A stretch of 64,000 nt of DNA from Sandarakinorhabdus cyanobacteriorum (GCF_002251755.1 NZ_NOXT01000124.1:1-64000), one strand, 5' to 3'. Numbered from the stretch's first letter, positions 17,396 to 25,038 are shown. Notes: generated by a model from the sequence alone, not told the origin. Numbers and translations: made by a program.

Positions 17396-17416
17396 ATGCG
17401 CATAATTCATGCGCAT
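17396..17416. promoter_or_regulatory. Candidate CcdA operator
   Basis: Two copies of the self-complementary octamer ATGCGCAT are separated by 5 bp, immediately upstream of the ccdA ribosome site. Ribbon-helix-helix antitoxins usually bind such paired short palindromes to repress their own operon. The site's sequence and position support that reading; binding is inferred. Confidence 0.55.
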
Positions 17417-17467
17417 CATATCGCACCGGACCAGCCGCGACAACCAGGGCCTCACCCAAACAAATGG

Positions 17468-17490
17468 GGGCAGGGACTGCGTCCCTGCCC
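17468..17490. terminator. Hairpin downstream of nrdB
   Basis: GGGCAGGGAC and GTCCCTGCCC form a perfect 10-bp stem with a 3-nt loop, 25 bp past the nrdB stop codon. On the minus strand it is followed by a T-rich but broken run (CCATTTGTTT). It probably ends the nrd transcript. Confidence 0.6.
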
Positions 17491-17514
17491 GCCGCAGGCC
17501 CCCTTCTTCCGTCC

Positions 17515-18567
17515 TTACTCCGCAGCCACCCCCAGCAGCCCGCCCTGGCGGTCATCCGTGTTGGCCGGCACGGCTTCGCTGGCGGCCTTGGCGGCCTTGC
17601 GGGCGTCGAAGGCAGACCAGACTTCGTTCCAGTCGCCCTTGGTGGCGGCCTTGGAATATTCGGTGGCGCGGGCTTCGAAGAAGTTGGCGTGTTCCACACC
17701 GTTGAGCAGCGGCGTCAGCCACGGCAGCGGGTGTTCGTCGATCATGTAGATCGGCTGCAGGCCAAGCTGCTTCAGGCGCCAATCGGCGATGAAGCGCACA
17801 TATTTCTTGATGTCCTTCGGCGTCATGCCCGACACCGGGCCCATTTCGAAGGCCAGATCGATGAACGCGTCTTCCAGGCGCACGGTGCGCTGGCACACAT
17901 CGGCGATGTCGTCGCGGATGCGGTTGGTCAGCACCCCGGTTTCGGCGCAGAACGTGTGGAACAGCTTGATGATGCCTTCGCAGTGCAGCGATTCATCGCG
18001 GACGGACCAGGAGACGATCTGCCCCATGCCCTTCATCTTGTTGAAGCGCGGGAAGTTCATCAGCATGGCGAACGAGGCGAACAGCTGCAGCCCTTCGGTG
18101 AAGCCGCCGAACATCGCCAGCGTCTTGGCGATATCCTCGTTGGAGGAAACGCCAAACGTGTTCATATAATCATGCTTGTCGCGCATCTCCTTGTAATTCA
18201 GGAACGCGCTATACTCGCTTTCGGGCATCCCGATCGTGTCGAGCAGGTGGCTGTAGGCCGCGATGTGGATCGTCTCCATGTTGGAGAACGAGGTCAGCAT
18301 CATCTTCACTTCGGTCGGCTTGAACACGCTGCCATATTTGTCGTGATAGCAATCCTGCACCTCGACATCGGCCTGGGTGAAGAAGCGGAAGATCTGGGTG
18401 AGCAGGTTGCGCTCGTGATCGGTCAGCTTCTGGGCCCAGTCACGGCAATCCTCGCCCAGCGGCACTTCCTCCGGCATCCAGTGGATCTGCTGCTGGCGCT
18501 TCCAGAAATCATAAGCCCAGGGATATTCGAACGGCTTGTAGCTCTTGGAGGCTTGAAGGAGCGGCAT
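17515..18567 (-). CDS. nrdB: Ribonucleotide reductase class Ia, beta subunit
   Basis: The radical-generating subunit of aerobic ribonucleotide reductase, 350 residues. Di-iron ligands are visible: D67, E98 and H101 in METIHIAAY, E158, and E192/H195 in RDESLH. Y105, four residues after H101, is the expected tyrosyl-radical residue, which supports class Ia rather than the Tyr-less Ic type. No ATP-cone is fused to its N-terminus. It lies downstream of nrdA on the same strand but separated from it by a small unrelated AT-rich gene. The acidic C-terminus normally docks in the alpha subunit. Confidence 0.95.
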   Translation of the reverse strand: MPLLQASKSYKPFEYPWAYDFWKRQQQIHWMPEEVPLGEDCRDWAQKLTDHERNLLTQIFRFFTQADVEVQDCYHDKYGSVFKPTEVKMMLTSFSNMETIHIAAYSHLLDTIGMPESEYSAFLNYKEMRDKHDYMNTFGVSSNEDIAKTLAMFGGFTEGLQLFASFAMLMNFPRFNKMKGMGQIVSWSVRDESLHCEGIIKLFHTFCAETGVLTNRIRDDIADVCQRTVRLEDAFIDLAFEMGPVSGMTPKDIKKYVRFIADWRLKQLGLQPIYMIDEHPLPWLTPLLNGVEHANFFEARATEYSKAATKGDWNEVWSAFDARKAAKAASEAVPANTDDRQGGLLGVAAE

Positions 18568-18594
18568 AAATTTTTTCCTACCCGTTGAATTTGT

Positions 18595-18987
18595 TCAGGC
18601 AAACACTGGATTCAGAATATCAAAGTATTCTTTTGCCAACTTCTCTGCTGCCGATTTCGATATTCCGCTGACGTAACCAACATCTAATTTTACATGCCAG
18701 TTCAGTCGTTTCCTCTCTGAATCGGAAATGGAATTAATTTTTTCTATCATGCTGTCTAAAATTTCATCTTGGCTATCTTCTAAACGAATTCTGAATTTTT
18801 CGTGATCTTGAATGATGCAATCCCATTCAACTTTCCAATAGCGCTTTTCACTTCGAACAACCAACATTGGCTTTCTCAGCTTAGCGCAAGACATGAAGTA
18901 GGCATTTACTGCATGAAAGGTATTGCCTTCAACCAACAGATAATTCTTCTGCGTCGAGGCAGCATTGGAAGCTTTATTCGCATTCAT
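18595..18987 (-). CDS. AT-rich gene of unknown function between nrdA and nrdB
   Basis: A 130-residue protein I do not recognise. It starts MNANKASNAASTQKNYLLVE behind a good ribosome site (GAAGAGG). It is rich in Lys, Asn, Ile and Ser, with aromatic patches (KRYWKVEWDCIIQDHEKFRI) and a helical acidic segment (SQDEILDSMIEKINSISDSE). No signal peptide or membrane helix is seen. Base and codon use differ sharply from the GC-rich neighbours (AAT, ATT, AAA and TTA/TCT codons are common), the mark of recent transfer. It sits exactly in the nrdA-nrdB junction, co-oriented, with two strong hairpins on its nrdA side. It resembles neither an intein nor a known homing endonuclease. Confidence 0.75.
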   Translation of the reverse strand: MNANKASNAASTQKNYLLVEGNTFHAVNAYFMSCAKLRKPMLVVRSEKRYWKVEWDCIIQDHEKFRIRLEDSQDEILDSMIEKINSISDSERKRLNWHVKLDVGYVSGISKSAAEKLAKEYFDILNPVFA

Positions 18988-19017
18988 TACACTAACCTCT
19001 TCCAATGCCGATTGGGA

Positions 19018-19092
19018 GGGGGATTGGGCAATGGGTCGTGGAGTCCATGGCCCAATCCCCCTGTCCCTCCGGCCGGGCAGCATCCCGGCCGG
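19018..19092. repeat. Two adjacent strong hairpins between nrdA and the AT-rich gene
   Basis: The first has perfect 12-bp arms (GGGGGATTGGGC at 19018 and GCCCAATCCCCC at 19050) around a 20-nt loop. The second is CCGGCCGGG at 19069 with CCCGGCCGG at 19084, loop CAGCAT. Neither is followed by a T-run on the minus strand. They could attenuate or process the nrd transcript, or mark the edge of inserted DNA. Confidence 0.6.
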
Positions 19093-19137
19093 TGCGCTGC
19101 CCGGCGGGATGGCCGGGCAAGGCGGCGCCGCCTGCCG

Positions 19138-21087
19138 TCACTGGCAGGCCAGGCATTCGTCATAATCGCGGCGTTCCACCTGGATCACCGGGGCTTCCGC
19201 CGTGTTGTCGGCCTCCACCCCGCCGGCAAAGCCAGCGCGCTGCACGCTCATGGAGCGCAGATAGTAAAGCGATTTGATGCCCAGCTCCCAGGCACGATAA
19301 TGGAGCATGAGCAGATCCCACTTCTCCACATCGGCCGGGATGAACAGGTTGAGGCTCTGCGCCTGGTCGATATAGGGCGTGCGGTCCGCCGCCAGCTCGA
19401 CCAGCCAGCGCTGATCAATCTCGAACGCGGTGCGATAGGTGGCCTTTTCCTCCGGCGTCAGAAACTCCAGATGCTGCACCGAACCGCCGCGCTCCAGGAT
19501 GGAGTTCCACACCGCGTCGCTGTTTTTCGCCTTGGAAATCAGCAGCTTTTCCAGATAGGGGTTCTTCACCACAAAGCTGCCCGACAGCGTCTTGTGGGTA
19601 TAGACATTGGCCGGGATCGGCTCGACACAGGCCGACGTGCCGCCGCAGATGATCGAGATGCTGGCCGTCGGCGCGATCGCCATCTTGCAGCTGAACCGCT
19701 CCATCACGCCCATGTCGGCCGCATCCGGGCACGGGCCGCGCTCGGCCGCCAGCGTCATCGACGCCTGGTCCACCTGGGCGCGGATATGCTTGAAGATGCG
19801 CATGTTCCAGCTCTTGGCCATGGCGCTTTCAAACGGGATGCCGCGCGCCTGGAAGAAACTGTGCAGGCCCATCACGCCCAGGCCCACCGACCGCTCGCGC
19901 ATCGCGGCATAGGCGGCGCGGTGCATCGCCGGCTCGGCCCGGTCGATATAATCCTGCAGCACATTGTCGAGGAAGCGCATGCAATCCTCGATGAACTGCG
20001 GGTGGCCGTTCCACTCGTCCCACGTCTCGATGTTCAGGCTCGACAGGCAGCAAACGGCGGTGCGGTCGTTGCCCAGATGGTCGGGCCCCGTCGGCAGGGT
20101 GATTTCCGAACAGAGGTTGGACGTCGACACCTTCAGCCCCAGATCGCGCTGGTGCTTGGGCATGGTGCGGTTCACCTCGTCGATGAAGATGATATAGGGC
20201 TCGCCGGTCGCCAGCCGGGTTTCGACCAGCTTGGTGAACAAGCCGCGCGCATCCACCTCGCCGCGCTTCTCGCCGGTCTTGGGGCTGACCAGGTCAAACT
20301 TGGTGCCGTCGCGCACCGCTTCCATGAACTTGTCGGTCACCAGCACGCCGTGGTGCAGGTTCAGCGCCTTGCGGTTGAAATCGCCCGACGGCTTGCGGAT
20401 TTCCAGAAACTCCTCGATCTCCGGGTGCGAGATGTCGAGATAGCAGGCCGCCGAGCCGCGGCGCAGCGAGCCCTGGCTGATCGCCAGCGTCAGGCTGTCC
20501 ATCACCCGCACGAACGGGATGATGCCGCTGGTCTTGCCATTCAGGCCCACCGGCTCGCCAATGCCGCGCACCCGGCCCCAATAGGTGCCGATGCCGCCCC
20601 CGCGCGAGGCGAGCCACACATTCTCGTTCCAGGTGCCGACAATGCCCTCCAGGCTGTCCGACACGCTGTTCAGATAGCAGCTGATCGGCAGGCCGCGGCC
20701 GGTGCCGCCGTTGGAGAGCACCGGAGTCGCCGGCATGAACCACAGCTTCGACACATAGTCATAGATGCGCTGGGCATGATCGGCATCATCGGCATAGGCC
20801 GCCGCCACGCGCGCAAACAGATCCTGATAGGATTCGCCCGGCAGCAGATAGCGGTCGTCCAGCGTGTCCTTGCCGAAATCGGTCAGCAGCGCATCGCGGC
20901 TGCGATCGACCGTCACCGGGAACTTCCACGGCATGATTTCGCTGGTGCCGGGCCGCGACTGCGCCGCCGCAGCGGCAGCCGCTGCCAGCACGCCCTGGGC
21001 CAGGTTGGCCGCCAGCGCGTCGCCGCCCTCTTCAGTGCGCTCCGGGGTCAGAGTGGCGCTGCTGTCTGTCATTCGAAACTCGCTCAT
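19138..21087 (-). CDS. nrdA: Ribonucleotide reductase class Ia, alpha subunit
   Basis: The catalytic subunit, which reduces nucleoside diphosphates; 649 residues. Active-site residues align with the enterobacterial enzyme: C137 and C347 (or C346) as the redox pair, and N324-x-C326-x-E328 in SNLCSEI, where C326 carries the thiyl radical. The C-terminal shuttle pair is CLAC in DECLACQ at the very end. The first 50 residues are a low-complexity Ala-rich leader and no ATP-cone (about 90 residues in E. coli) is present, so dATP feedback through that domain is missing. Upstream DNA holds a cluster of three GANTC sites and CACAACTTGTG at 21221, a weak candidate NrdR box. Confidence 0.95.
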   Translation of the reverse strand: MSEFRMTDSSATLTPERTEEGGDALAANLAQGVLAAAAAAAAQSRPGTSEIMPWKFPVTVDRSRDALLTDFGKDTLDDRYLLPGESYQDLFARVAAAYADDADHAQRIYDYVSKLWFMPATPVLSNGGTGRGLPISCYLNSVSDSLEGIVGTWNENVWLASRGGGIGTYWGRVRGIGEPVGLNGKTSGIIPFVRVMDSLTLAISQGSLRRGSAACYLDISHPEIEEFLEIRKPSGDFNRKALNLHHGVLVTDKFMEAVRDGTKFDLVSPKTGEKRGEVDARGLFTKLVETRLATGEPYIIFIDEVNRTMPKHQRDLGLKVSTSNLCSEITLPTGPDHLGNDRTAVCCLSSLNIETWDEWNGHPQFIEDCMRFLDNVLQDYIDRAEPAMHRAAYAAMRERSVGLGVMGLHSFFQARGIPFESAMAKSWNMRIFKHIRAQVDQASMTLAAERGPCPDAADMGVMERFSCKMAIAPTASISIICGGTSACVEPIPANVYTHKTLSGSFVVKNPYLEKLLISKAKNSDAVWNSILERGGSVQHLEFLTPEEKATYRTAFEIDQRWLVELAADRTPYIDQAQSLNLFIPADVEKWDLLMLHYRAWELGIKSLYYLRSMSVQRAGFAGGVEADNTAEAPVIQVERRDYDECLACQ

Positions 21088-21279
21088 GTCTTTTTTCGCC
21101 CCTCAATCATAGGAGGGGAACAAACCGGGGTCACGTCTCTTTGTTGCCGCAGCAACATTTGTCCCCGATATACACAGCAACCCCGCCCGGCTGCTGTTCT
21201 GTCCCCCGCCCCGCAACCACCACAACTTGTGTCTGATGGTCGCCGAAACACCATCAATAGTGCCACAGCCGAGTCACGA

Positions 21280-21342
21280 CGCAAGTCCATTGTTTGCTTG
21301 ACGTGCCCCGAAATGGTTGAATCGGCGGCGATTCATCCACAG
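21280..21342. repeat. 63-bp direct repeat, left copy
   Basis: This matches the right copy (from 21987) at 59 of 63 positions in the same orientation. It contains TTGACGTGCCCCGAAATGGT and the small palindrome GAATCG-GCGG-CGATTC, whose arms are two GANTC sites; a third GANTC (GAGTC) is at 21271. It lies about 190 bp upstream of nrdA. Confidence 0.9.
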
Positions 21343-21501
21343 GCCGCGGGCCCGTCCTTGGCCAATCAAGGGCTTGCCGGCAAAGAGTGACTTGTGATGG
21401 CAGGTACGGGGAATTTTTGGCGGAGCGCCGTCTTCATCGAGGCCGCATGCACACGCAAAAGTCGAAGGACTTTGCCCAACCTGACCTGCAGGTACGCCTT
21501 C

Positions 21502-21550
21502 AAAAAACCAATGGCGGCCAGCCAAACCGGAGGTGATCCGGCTGGCCGCC
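21502..21550 (-). terminator. Rho-independent terminator of the small HTH gene
   Basis: On the minus strand, GGCGGCCAGCC pairs perfectly with GGCTGGCCGCC (11 bp) across a 16-nt loop, then ATTGGTTTTTTG. It begins 17 bp past the stop codon of the small HTH gene. Confidence 0.85.
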
Positions 21551-21567
21551 CTCGGTATATGTCTATA

Positions 21568-21756
21568 CTACAGAGGCAACTGCTGCTGCACTCCGACACC
21601 ACGCTTGCCTGTGTTGATCTCAGACACACGCCCTTGATTCCAGCCGAGTTCGGCTGCGATCACGTGTTGAAACCAACCCTCCGCCAGCCGACGACGGACA
21701 TAGAGGACGATCTCGTCGGTGAAGGGGGCTGGATTTTCCGGATTGAACTTAAACAT
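21568..21756 (-). CDS. Small helix-turn-helix protein
   Basis: A 62-residue protein. FTDEIVLYVRRRLAEGWFQ and HVIAAELGWNQGRVSEINTG form a recognisable HTH (helix, AAELG turn, recognition helix NQGRVSEIN), similar to Xre and ParB-type motifs. No effector domain is present. The ribosome site AAAGGAGCT is 6-7 nt before the ATG and lies inside a small hairpin (GCTCC-TAAA-GGAGC), which could limit translation. It has its own terminator and sits inside the interval bounded by the 63-bp repeats. It probably binds the large inverted repeat just upstream. Its biological role is unknown. Confidence 0.72.
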   Translation of the reverse strand: MFKFNPENPAPFTDEIVLYVRRRLAEGWFQHVIAAELGWNQGRVSEINTGKRGVGVQQQLPL

Positions 21757-21785
21757 TGAGAGAGCTCCTTTAGGAGCCGGCTTGA

Positions 21786-21832
21786 CGTCAATCGGTCAGC
21801 GTGCGCATTGTGCGCAGGCCGACCGATTGACG
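21786..21832. repeat. Large inverted repeat upstream of the small HTH gene
   Basis: CGTCAATCGGTC (21786) and GACCGATTGACG (21821) are perfect 12-bp arms. The 23-nt interior holds TGCGCA-TTG-TGCGCA, an inner stem. It could be a dimeric operator for the HTH protein or the 5-prime structure of an RNA read to the right. Confidence 0.75.
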
Positions 21833-21883
21833 ATCACGCGTGCCGGACGTGAAACTGCCGCGTGAAATTCAGAGGCCCGGTTG

Positions 21884-21914
21884 AAGGCAGCCCGCGCCAA
21901 CGGGCTGCCTTTTT
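21884..21914 (+). terminator. Rho-independent terminator facing right
   Basis: AAGGCAGCCCG, a 6-nt loop CGCCAA, and CGGGCTGCCTT form an 11-bp stem followed by TTTTTCCTTTT on the plus strand. No plus-strand protein gene precedes it, so it may end a small RNA starting near the large inverted repeat. Promoter elements for that RNA are not clear. Confidence 0.8.
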
Positions 21915-21986
21915 CCTTTTGACCAGCGCAAAGTGTTGCTGGCGGGCTCCGAACTCGCGGTTAATATTTACGTCACCAGATTCCAG

Positions 21987-22049
21987 CGCAAGTCCATTGT
22001 TCGCTTGACGTGCCCCGAAATGGTCGAATCAGCGACGATTCATCCACAG
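21987..22049. repeat. 63-bp direct repeat, right copy
   Basis: Same orientation as the left copy, with four substitutions. It likewise carries GAATC and GATTC, with another GATTC at 21979. It ends about 165 bp before the fumarase gene. The remaining intergenic DNA on either side of the cassette shows no further gene. Confidence 0.9.
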
Positions 22050-22213
22050 AAGCAAGGCTCCATTCGCCTGACCGTGGGCTAGCCCACGGCTTATGAAAAT
22101 CCGCCACAGCAGCGGCCCAAACTTTACCCGCTGCGCCAGCCGGCCTATCAGTTGGGCCAAGGCTGTGGCCAAGCGCCGCGCCGCGTGTCGATGCCAGTTC
22201 AGGAGGCAAACCC

Positions 22214-23734
22214 ATGACCGTGATCCGCGAGGAAGATGTCATCGAATCCGTTGCCGATGCGCTGCAATATATCAGCTATTTCCACCCGATGGATTATATC
22301 CGGGCACTGGGCACCACCTATGAGCTGGAACAGTCCCCGGCGGCCAAGGATGCCATCGCCCAGATCCTCACCAACAGCCGCATGTGCGCCGAAGGCCATC
22401 GCCCGATCTGCCAGGACACCGGGATTGTTGTCGCCTTCGTGAAGATCGGCATGAACGTCCGCTGGCAAGCCACGAAAACTGTTCAGGAAATGGTGAACGA
22501 AGGCGTGCGCCGCGCCTATCTCCATCCGGAAAACAAGCTCAGGGCCTCCATCGTCGCCGATCCCGCCTTCACCCGGGTCAACACCCGCGATAACACGCCG
22601 GCCGTTGTCCACATCGAAATGGTGCCGGGCGATCATGTCGAGATCATCGTCTCGGCCAAGGGCGGCGGATCGGAGAACAAGGCCAAGTTCGCCATGCTGA
22701 ACCCCAGCGATTCCATCCGCGACTGGGTGGTCAACACCGTGCCGTTGATGGGCGCCGGCTGGTGCCCGCCCGGCATGCTCGGCATCGGTATCGGCGGCTC
22801 GGCGGAAAAGGCCATGCTGCTGGCCAAGGAATCGCTGATGGACCCGATCGACATGGCCGAGCTGAAGGCCCGCGGCCCCAACAGCCCGATCGAGGAGCTG
22901 CGCATCGAGCTGTATGACGCGGTCAACGATCTCGGCATTGGCGCGCAAGGGTTGGGCGGCCTGTCCACCGTGCTCGATGTGAAGATCCTCGACACGCCGA
23001 CCCACGCCGCCTCCAAGCCGATCGCCATGATCCCCAATTGCGCTGCCACCCGGCACGCCCATTTCACCCTGACCGGCAACGGCCCGGCCTATCTGGAGCC
23101 GCCGGCGCTGGAAGACTGGCCAAAGGTGAACTGGACGCCGGACAAGGCGTCGAAGCCGGTCAATCTCGATACGCTGACCCCGGCCGAAGTGGCCAGCTGG
23201 AAGCCCGGCGACCGGCTGCTCCTCAACGGCAAGATGCTCACCGGCCGCGACGCCGCCCACAAGCGCATGGTCGACATGCTGGCCAGGGGCGAGACGCTGC
23301 CGGTCGATTTCACCAACCGCGTCATCTATTATGTCGGCCCGGTCGATCCGGTGCGCGACGAGGTGGTTGGCCCCGCCGGCCCCACCACCGCCACCCGCAT
23401 GGACAAGTTCACCGAAACCATGCTGGCCAAAACCGGCCTCATCGCCATGATCGGCAAGGCCGAACGCGGGCCAGCCGGGATCGAGGCCATCGCCCGCCAC
23501 AAGGCCGCCTATCTGATGGCCGTCGGCGGCGCCGCCTATCTCGTCTCAAAGGCCATCAAGGGCGCCCGCGTGCTGGCCTTTGAGGATCTGGGCATGGAGG
23601 CGATTTACGAATTTGATGTCAAGGACATGCCGGTGACTGTTGCGGTCGATTCCGAAGGCACCAGCGTCCACAAATCCGGCCCGGCCGACTGGCGCGAACG
23701 CATTGCGGCGGCGCGGGCAAAACAGCCAGCATGA
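22214..23734 (+). CDS. Fumarate hydratase, class I (iron-sulfur)
   Basis: An oxygen-labile [4Fe-4S] hydro-lyase converting fumarate and malate in the TCA cycle; 506 residues, full length for the one-polypeptide class I form. The three cluster cysteines can be placed at C66 (RPICQDTG), C184 (GAGWCPPGMLG) and C276 (PNCAATRHAHF); their spacing of 118 and 92 matches that of E. coli FumA. The C-terminal domain contains NRVIYYVGPVDP and TTATRMDKFTE. A strong ribosome site (AGGAGG) precedes the ATG. A small exported-protein gene overlaps its stop (ATGA). A tartrate dehydratase assignment is less likely. Confidence 0.93.
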   Translation: MTVIREEDVIESVADALQYISYFHPMDYIRALGTTYELEQSPAAKDAIAQILTNSRMCAEGHRPICQDTGIVVAFVKIGMNVRWQATKTVQEMVNEGVRRAYLHPENKLRASIVADPAFTRVNTRDNTPAVVHIEMVPGDHVEIIVSAKGGGSENKAKFAMLNPSDSIRDWVVNTVPLMGAGWCPPGMLGIGIGGSAEKAMLLAKESLMDPIDMAELKARGPNSPIEELRIELYDAVNDLGIGAQGLGGLSTVLDVKILDTPTHAASKPIAMIPNCAATRHAHFTLTGNGPAYLEPPALEDWPKVNWTPDKASKPVNLDTLTPAEVASWKPGDRLLLNGKMLTGRDAAHKRMVDMLARGETLPVDFTNRVIYYVGPVDPVRDEVVGPAGPTTATRMDKFTETMLAKTGLIAMIGKAERGPAGIEAIARHKAAYLMAVGGAAYLVSKAIKGARVLAFEDLGMEAIYEFDVKDMPVTVAVDSEGTSVHKSGPADWRERIAAARAKQPA

Positions 23735-24201
23735 AACATGGACGGGATATTGTGAAAATGTTGTTTTCAACGCTTCTGCTGCCCCTTTTGGCCCTGCAGG
23801 CCAGCCCTGCAGCCAGCCAGCCCGACCCGGCCAGATTGCCGCCAAAGACCGAAACCATGATCGCGCTGGCAGTGGCGGAAGCCCGCTGCACGGGCCGGCA
23901 CCAACAGATGGTGGCGCGTTATCGCCCGGATGTGGCGCAACGCCTGGCCGCACCATTGCGACAGGCCGGCCAGGTCATGGCTGCCCGCTACCAGGCGGTG
24001 CATGGCGCGGATTGGCAAGCGGCGCTGGCCGCCGATCTGGTGGCAGCGCGCACCCGATTCGAGCAGCAGGCCAGGCAGCCGGAATTCTGCAAGGCGCAGG
24101 CCATGATCGCCCGCACCCTCAGCCGCAGCCACGACGATCAGCCCAACGGCCTGCGCGGCACCAATGCCGAGATGGATCTCTATCGTCTGGCAGCGCGCTG
24201 A
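23731..24201 (+). CDS. Hypothetical exported protein
   Basis: A 156-residue protein with a probable signal peptide (MLFSTLLLPLLALQASPAAS; an alternative start at that Met is as good as the coupled ATG). The mature part is helical with two cysteines (ARCTGRH and PEFCKAQ), which may form a disulfide. A YQAVHG motif followed by a helix also occurs, as YRSLHG, in the lipoprotein encoded 1.3 kb downstream, so the two may be distant paralogues. No known family is recognised. It is translationally coupled to the fumarase stop codon. Confidence 0.6.
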   Translation: MKHGRDIVKMLFSTLLLPLLALQASPAASQPDPARLPPKTETMIALAVAEARCTGRHQQMVARYRPDVAQRLAAPLRQAGQVMAARYQAVHGADWQAALAADLVAARTRFEQQARQPEFCKAQAMIARTLSRSHDDQPNGLRGTNAEMDLYRLAAR

Positions 24202-24272
24202 ACCATCGCCTGCCGTGCGATCGCCGGCGCATCGATTTCGCTGACGGCTTGCGCCGCGCTGCCATCACCGCC

Positions 24273-24959
24273 ATGGCAGTGGCGATGACCGCCTCCCCCT
24301 TGCCTGGCCGCCCCGCCGCCGTCCTGTTCGACATGGATGGCCTGCTGCTCGACACCGAGCGGCTGATCCGCGATGCCATGCTGGCCGTGATGGCGGATCT
24401 GGGCTTTGCCATGGTTGCCGACGATTATGCCCTGCTGATCGGGCGGCCCGAACCGGCCAGCCGGGCGATCATGCTCGAACGTTTTGGCCCCGGCCTGGAT
24501 TATGACGCGATGCGGGCCGAGGTGCGGCAGCGCATCCGCGATGAATGGGGTCCATTGAGGCCGCTCAAGCCCGGCGCCGGTGCACTGGTAGGCCAACTGA
24601 AGGATAGCGGCTTACCATGTGCCGTGGTCACCAGTTCCGAACATGATCTGGCCCGCAGCCTTCTCGGCCCTGTCGGACTGCTGGAGCATTTCGTCACGAT
24701 TATTGGCTGTGATGATGTCGACCGCGGCAAGCCGCATCCCGATCCCTATCTTGCCGGAGCCGCCCGGCTTGGCTTCGACCCCGCCCAATGCCTCGCCCTG
24801 GAAGACAGTCACAACGGCGTCCTCTCCGCCCATGGCGCCGGCTGCCAGGTGGTGATGGTGCCCGATCTTCTGCCCGCCACGCCCGACATACGCGCCCGGT
24901 TGCTGGCGGTTGCCCCCGATCTCGACACCGTGGCCGCCTGGCTGCGCGCGGCAGGCTGA
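24273..24959 (+). CDS. HAD superfamily phosphatase
   Basis: A 228-residue haloacid dehalogenase-like hydrolase of the beta-phosphoglucomutase/phosphatase branch. The four motifs are present: nucleophile DMDGLLLDTE, VVTSSEHD, lysine GKPHPDPYLAGA, and acidic EDSHNGVLSA. The cap domain lies between motifs I and II (about 30-90). The start is uncertain: ATGs at 24273 and 24285 are both in frame and neither has a good ribosome site. A hairpin (GCCAGGC with GCCTGGC) 5 bp after the stop may end the transcript. The substrate is unknown; sugar phosphates or phosphoglycolate are usual. Confidence 0.85.
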   Translation: MAVAMTASPLPGRPAAVLFDMDGLLLDTERLIRDAMLAVMADLGFAMVADDYALLIGRPEPASRAIMLERFGPGLDYDAMRAEVRQRIRDEWGPLRPLKPGAGALVGQLKDSGLPCAVVTSSEHDLARSLLGPVGLLEHFVTIIGCDDVDRGKPHPDPYLAGAARLGFDPAQCLALEDSHNGVLSAHGAGCQVVMVPDLLPATPDIRARLLAVAPDLDTVAAWLRAAG

Positions 24960-25038
24960 CGCAGCCAGGCATGTTCAGCCTGGCGCAAGCCGCCAACGGC
25001 TTCAGTGCCGCCACAGCACCTGAGGGAGAGGGACTATC

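Noticed and set aside
15574-17403. Prophage remnant around the S24 repressor and ccdAB
   Set aside because: No integrase, structural, terminase or attachment-site features were found on either side, so a prophage is not supported.
18595-21087. Intein or group I intron in the nrd genes
   Set aside because: nrdA and nrdB are uninterrupted in frame, and the gene between them shows no intein splicing or LAGLIDADG/HNH motifs.
21221-21231. NrdR box upstream of nrdA
   Set aside because: CACAACTTGTG is symmetric, but a single site without the usual tandem partner at helical spacing is too weak to call as a feature.
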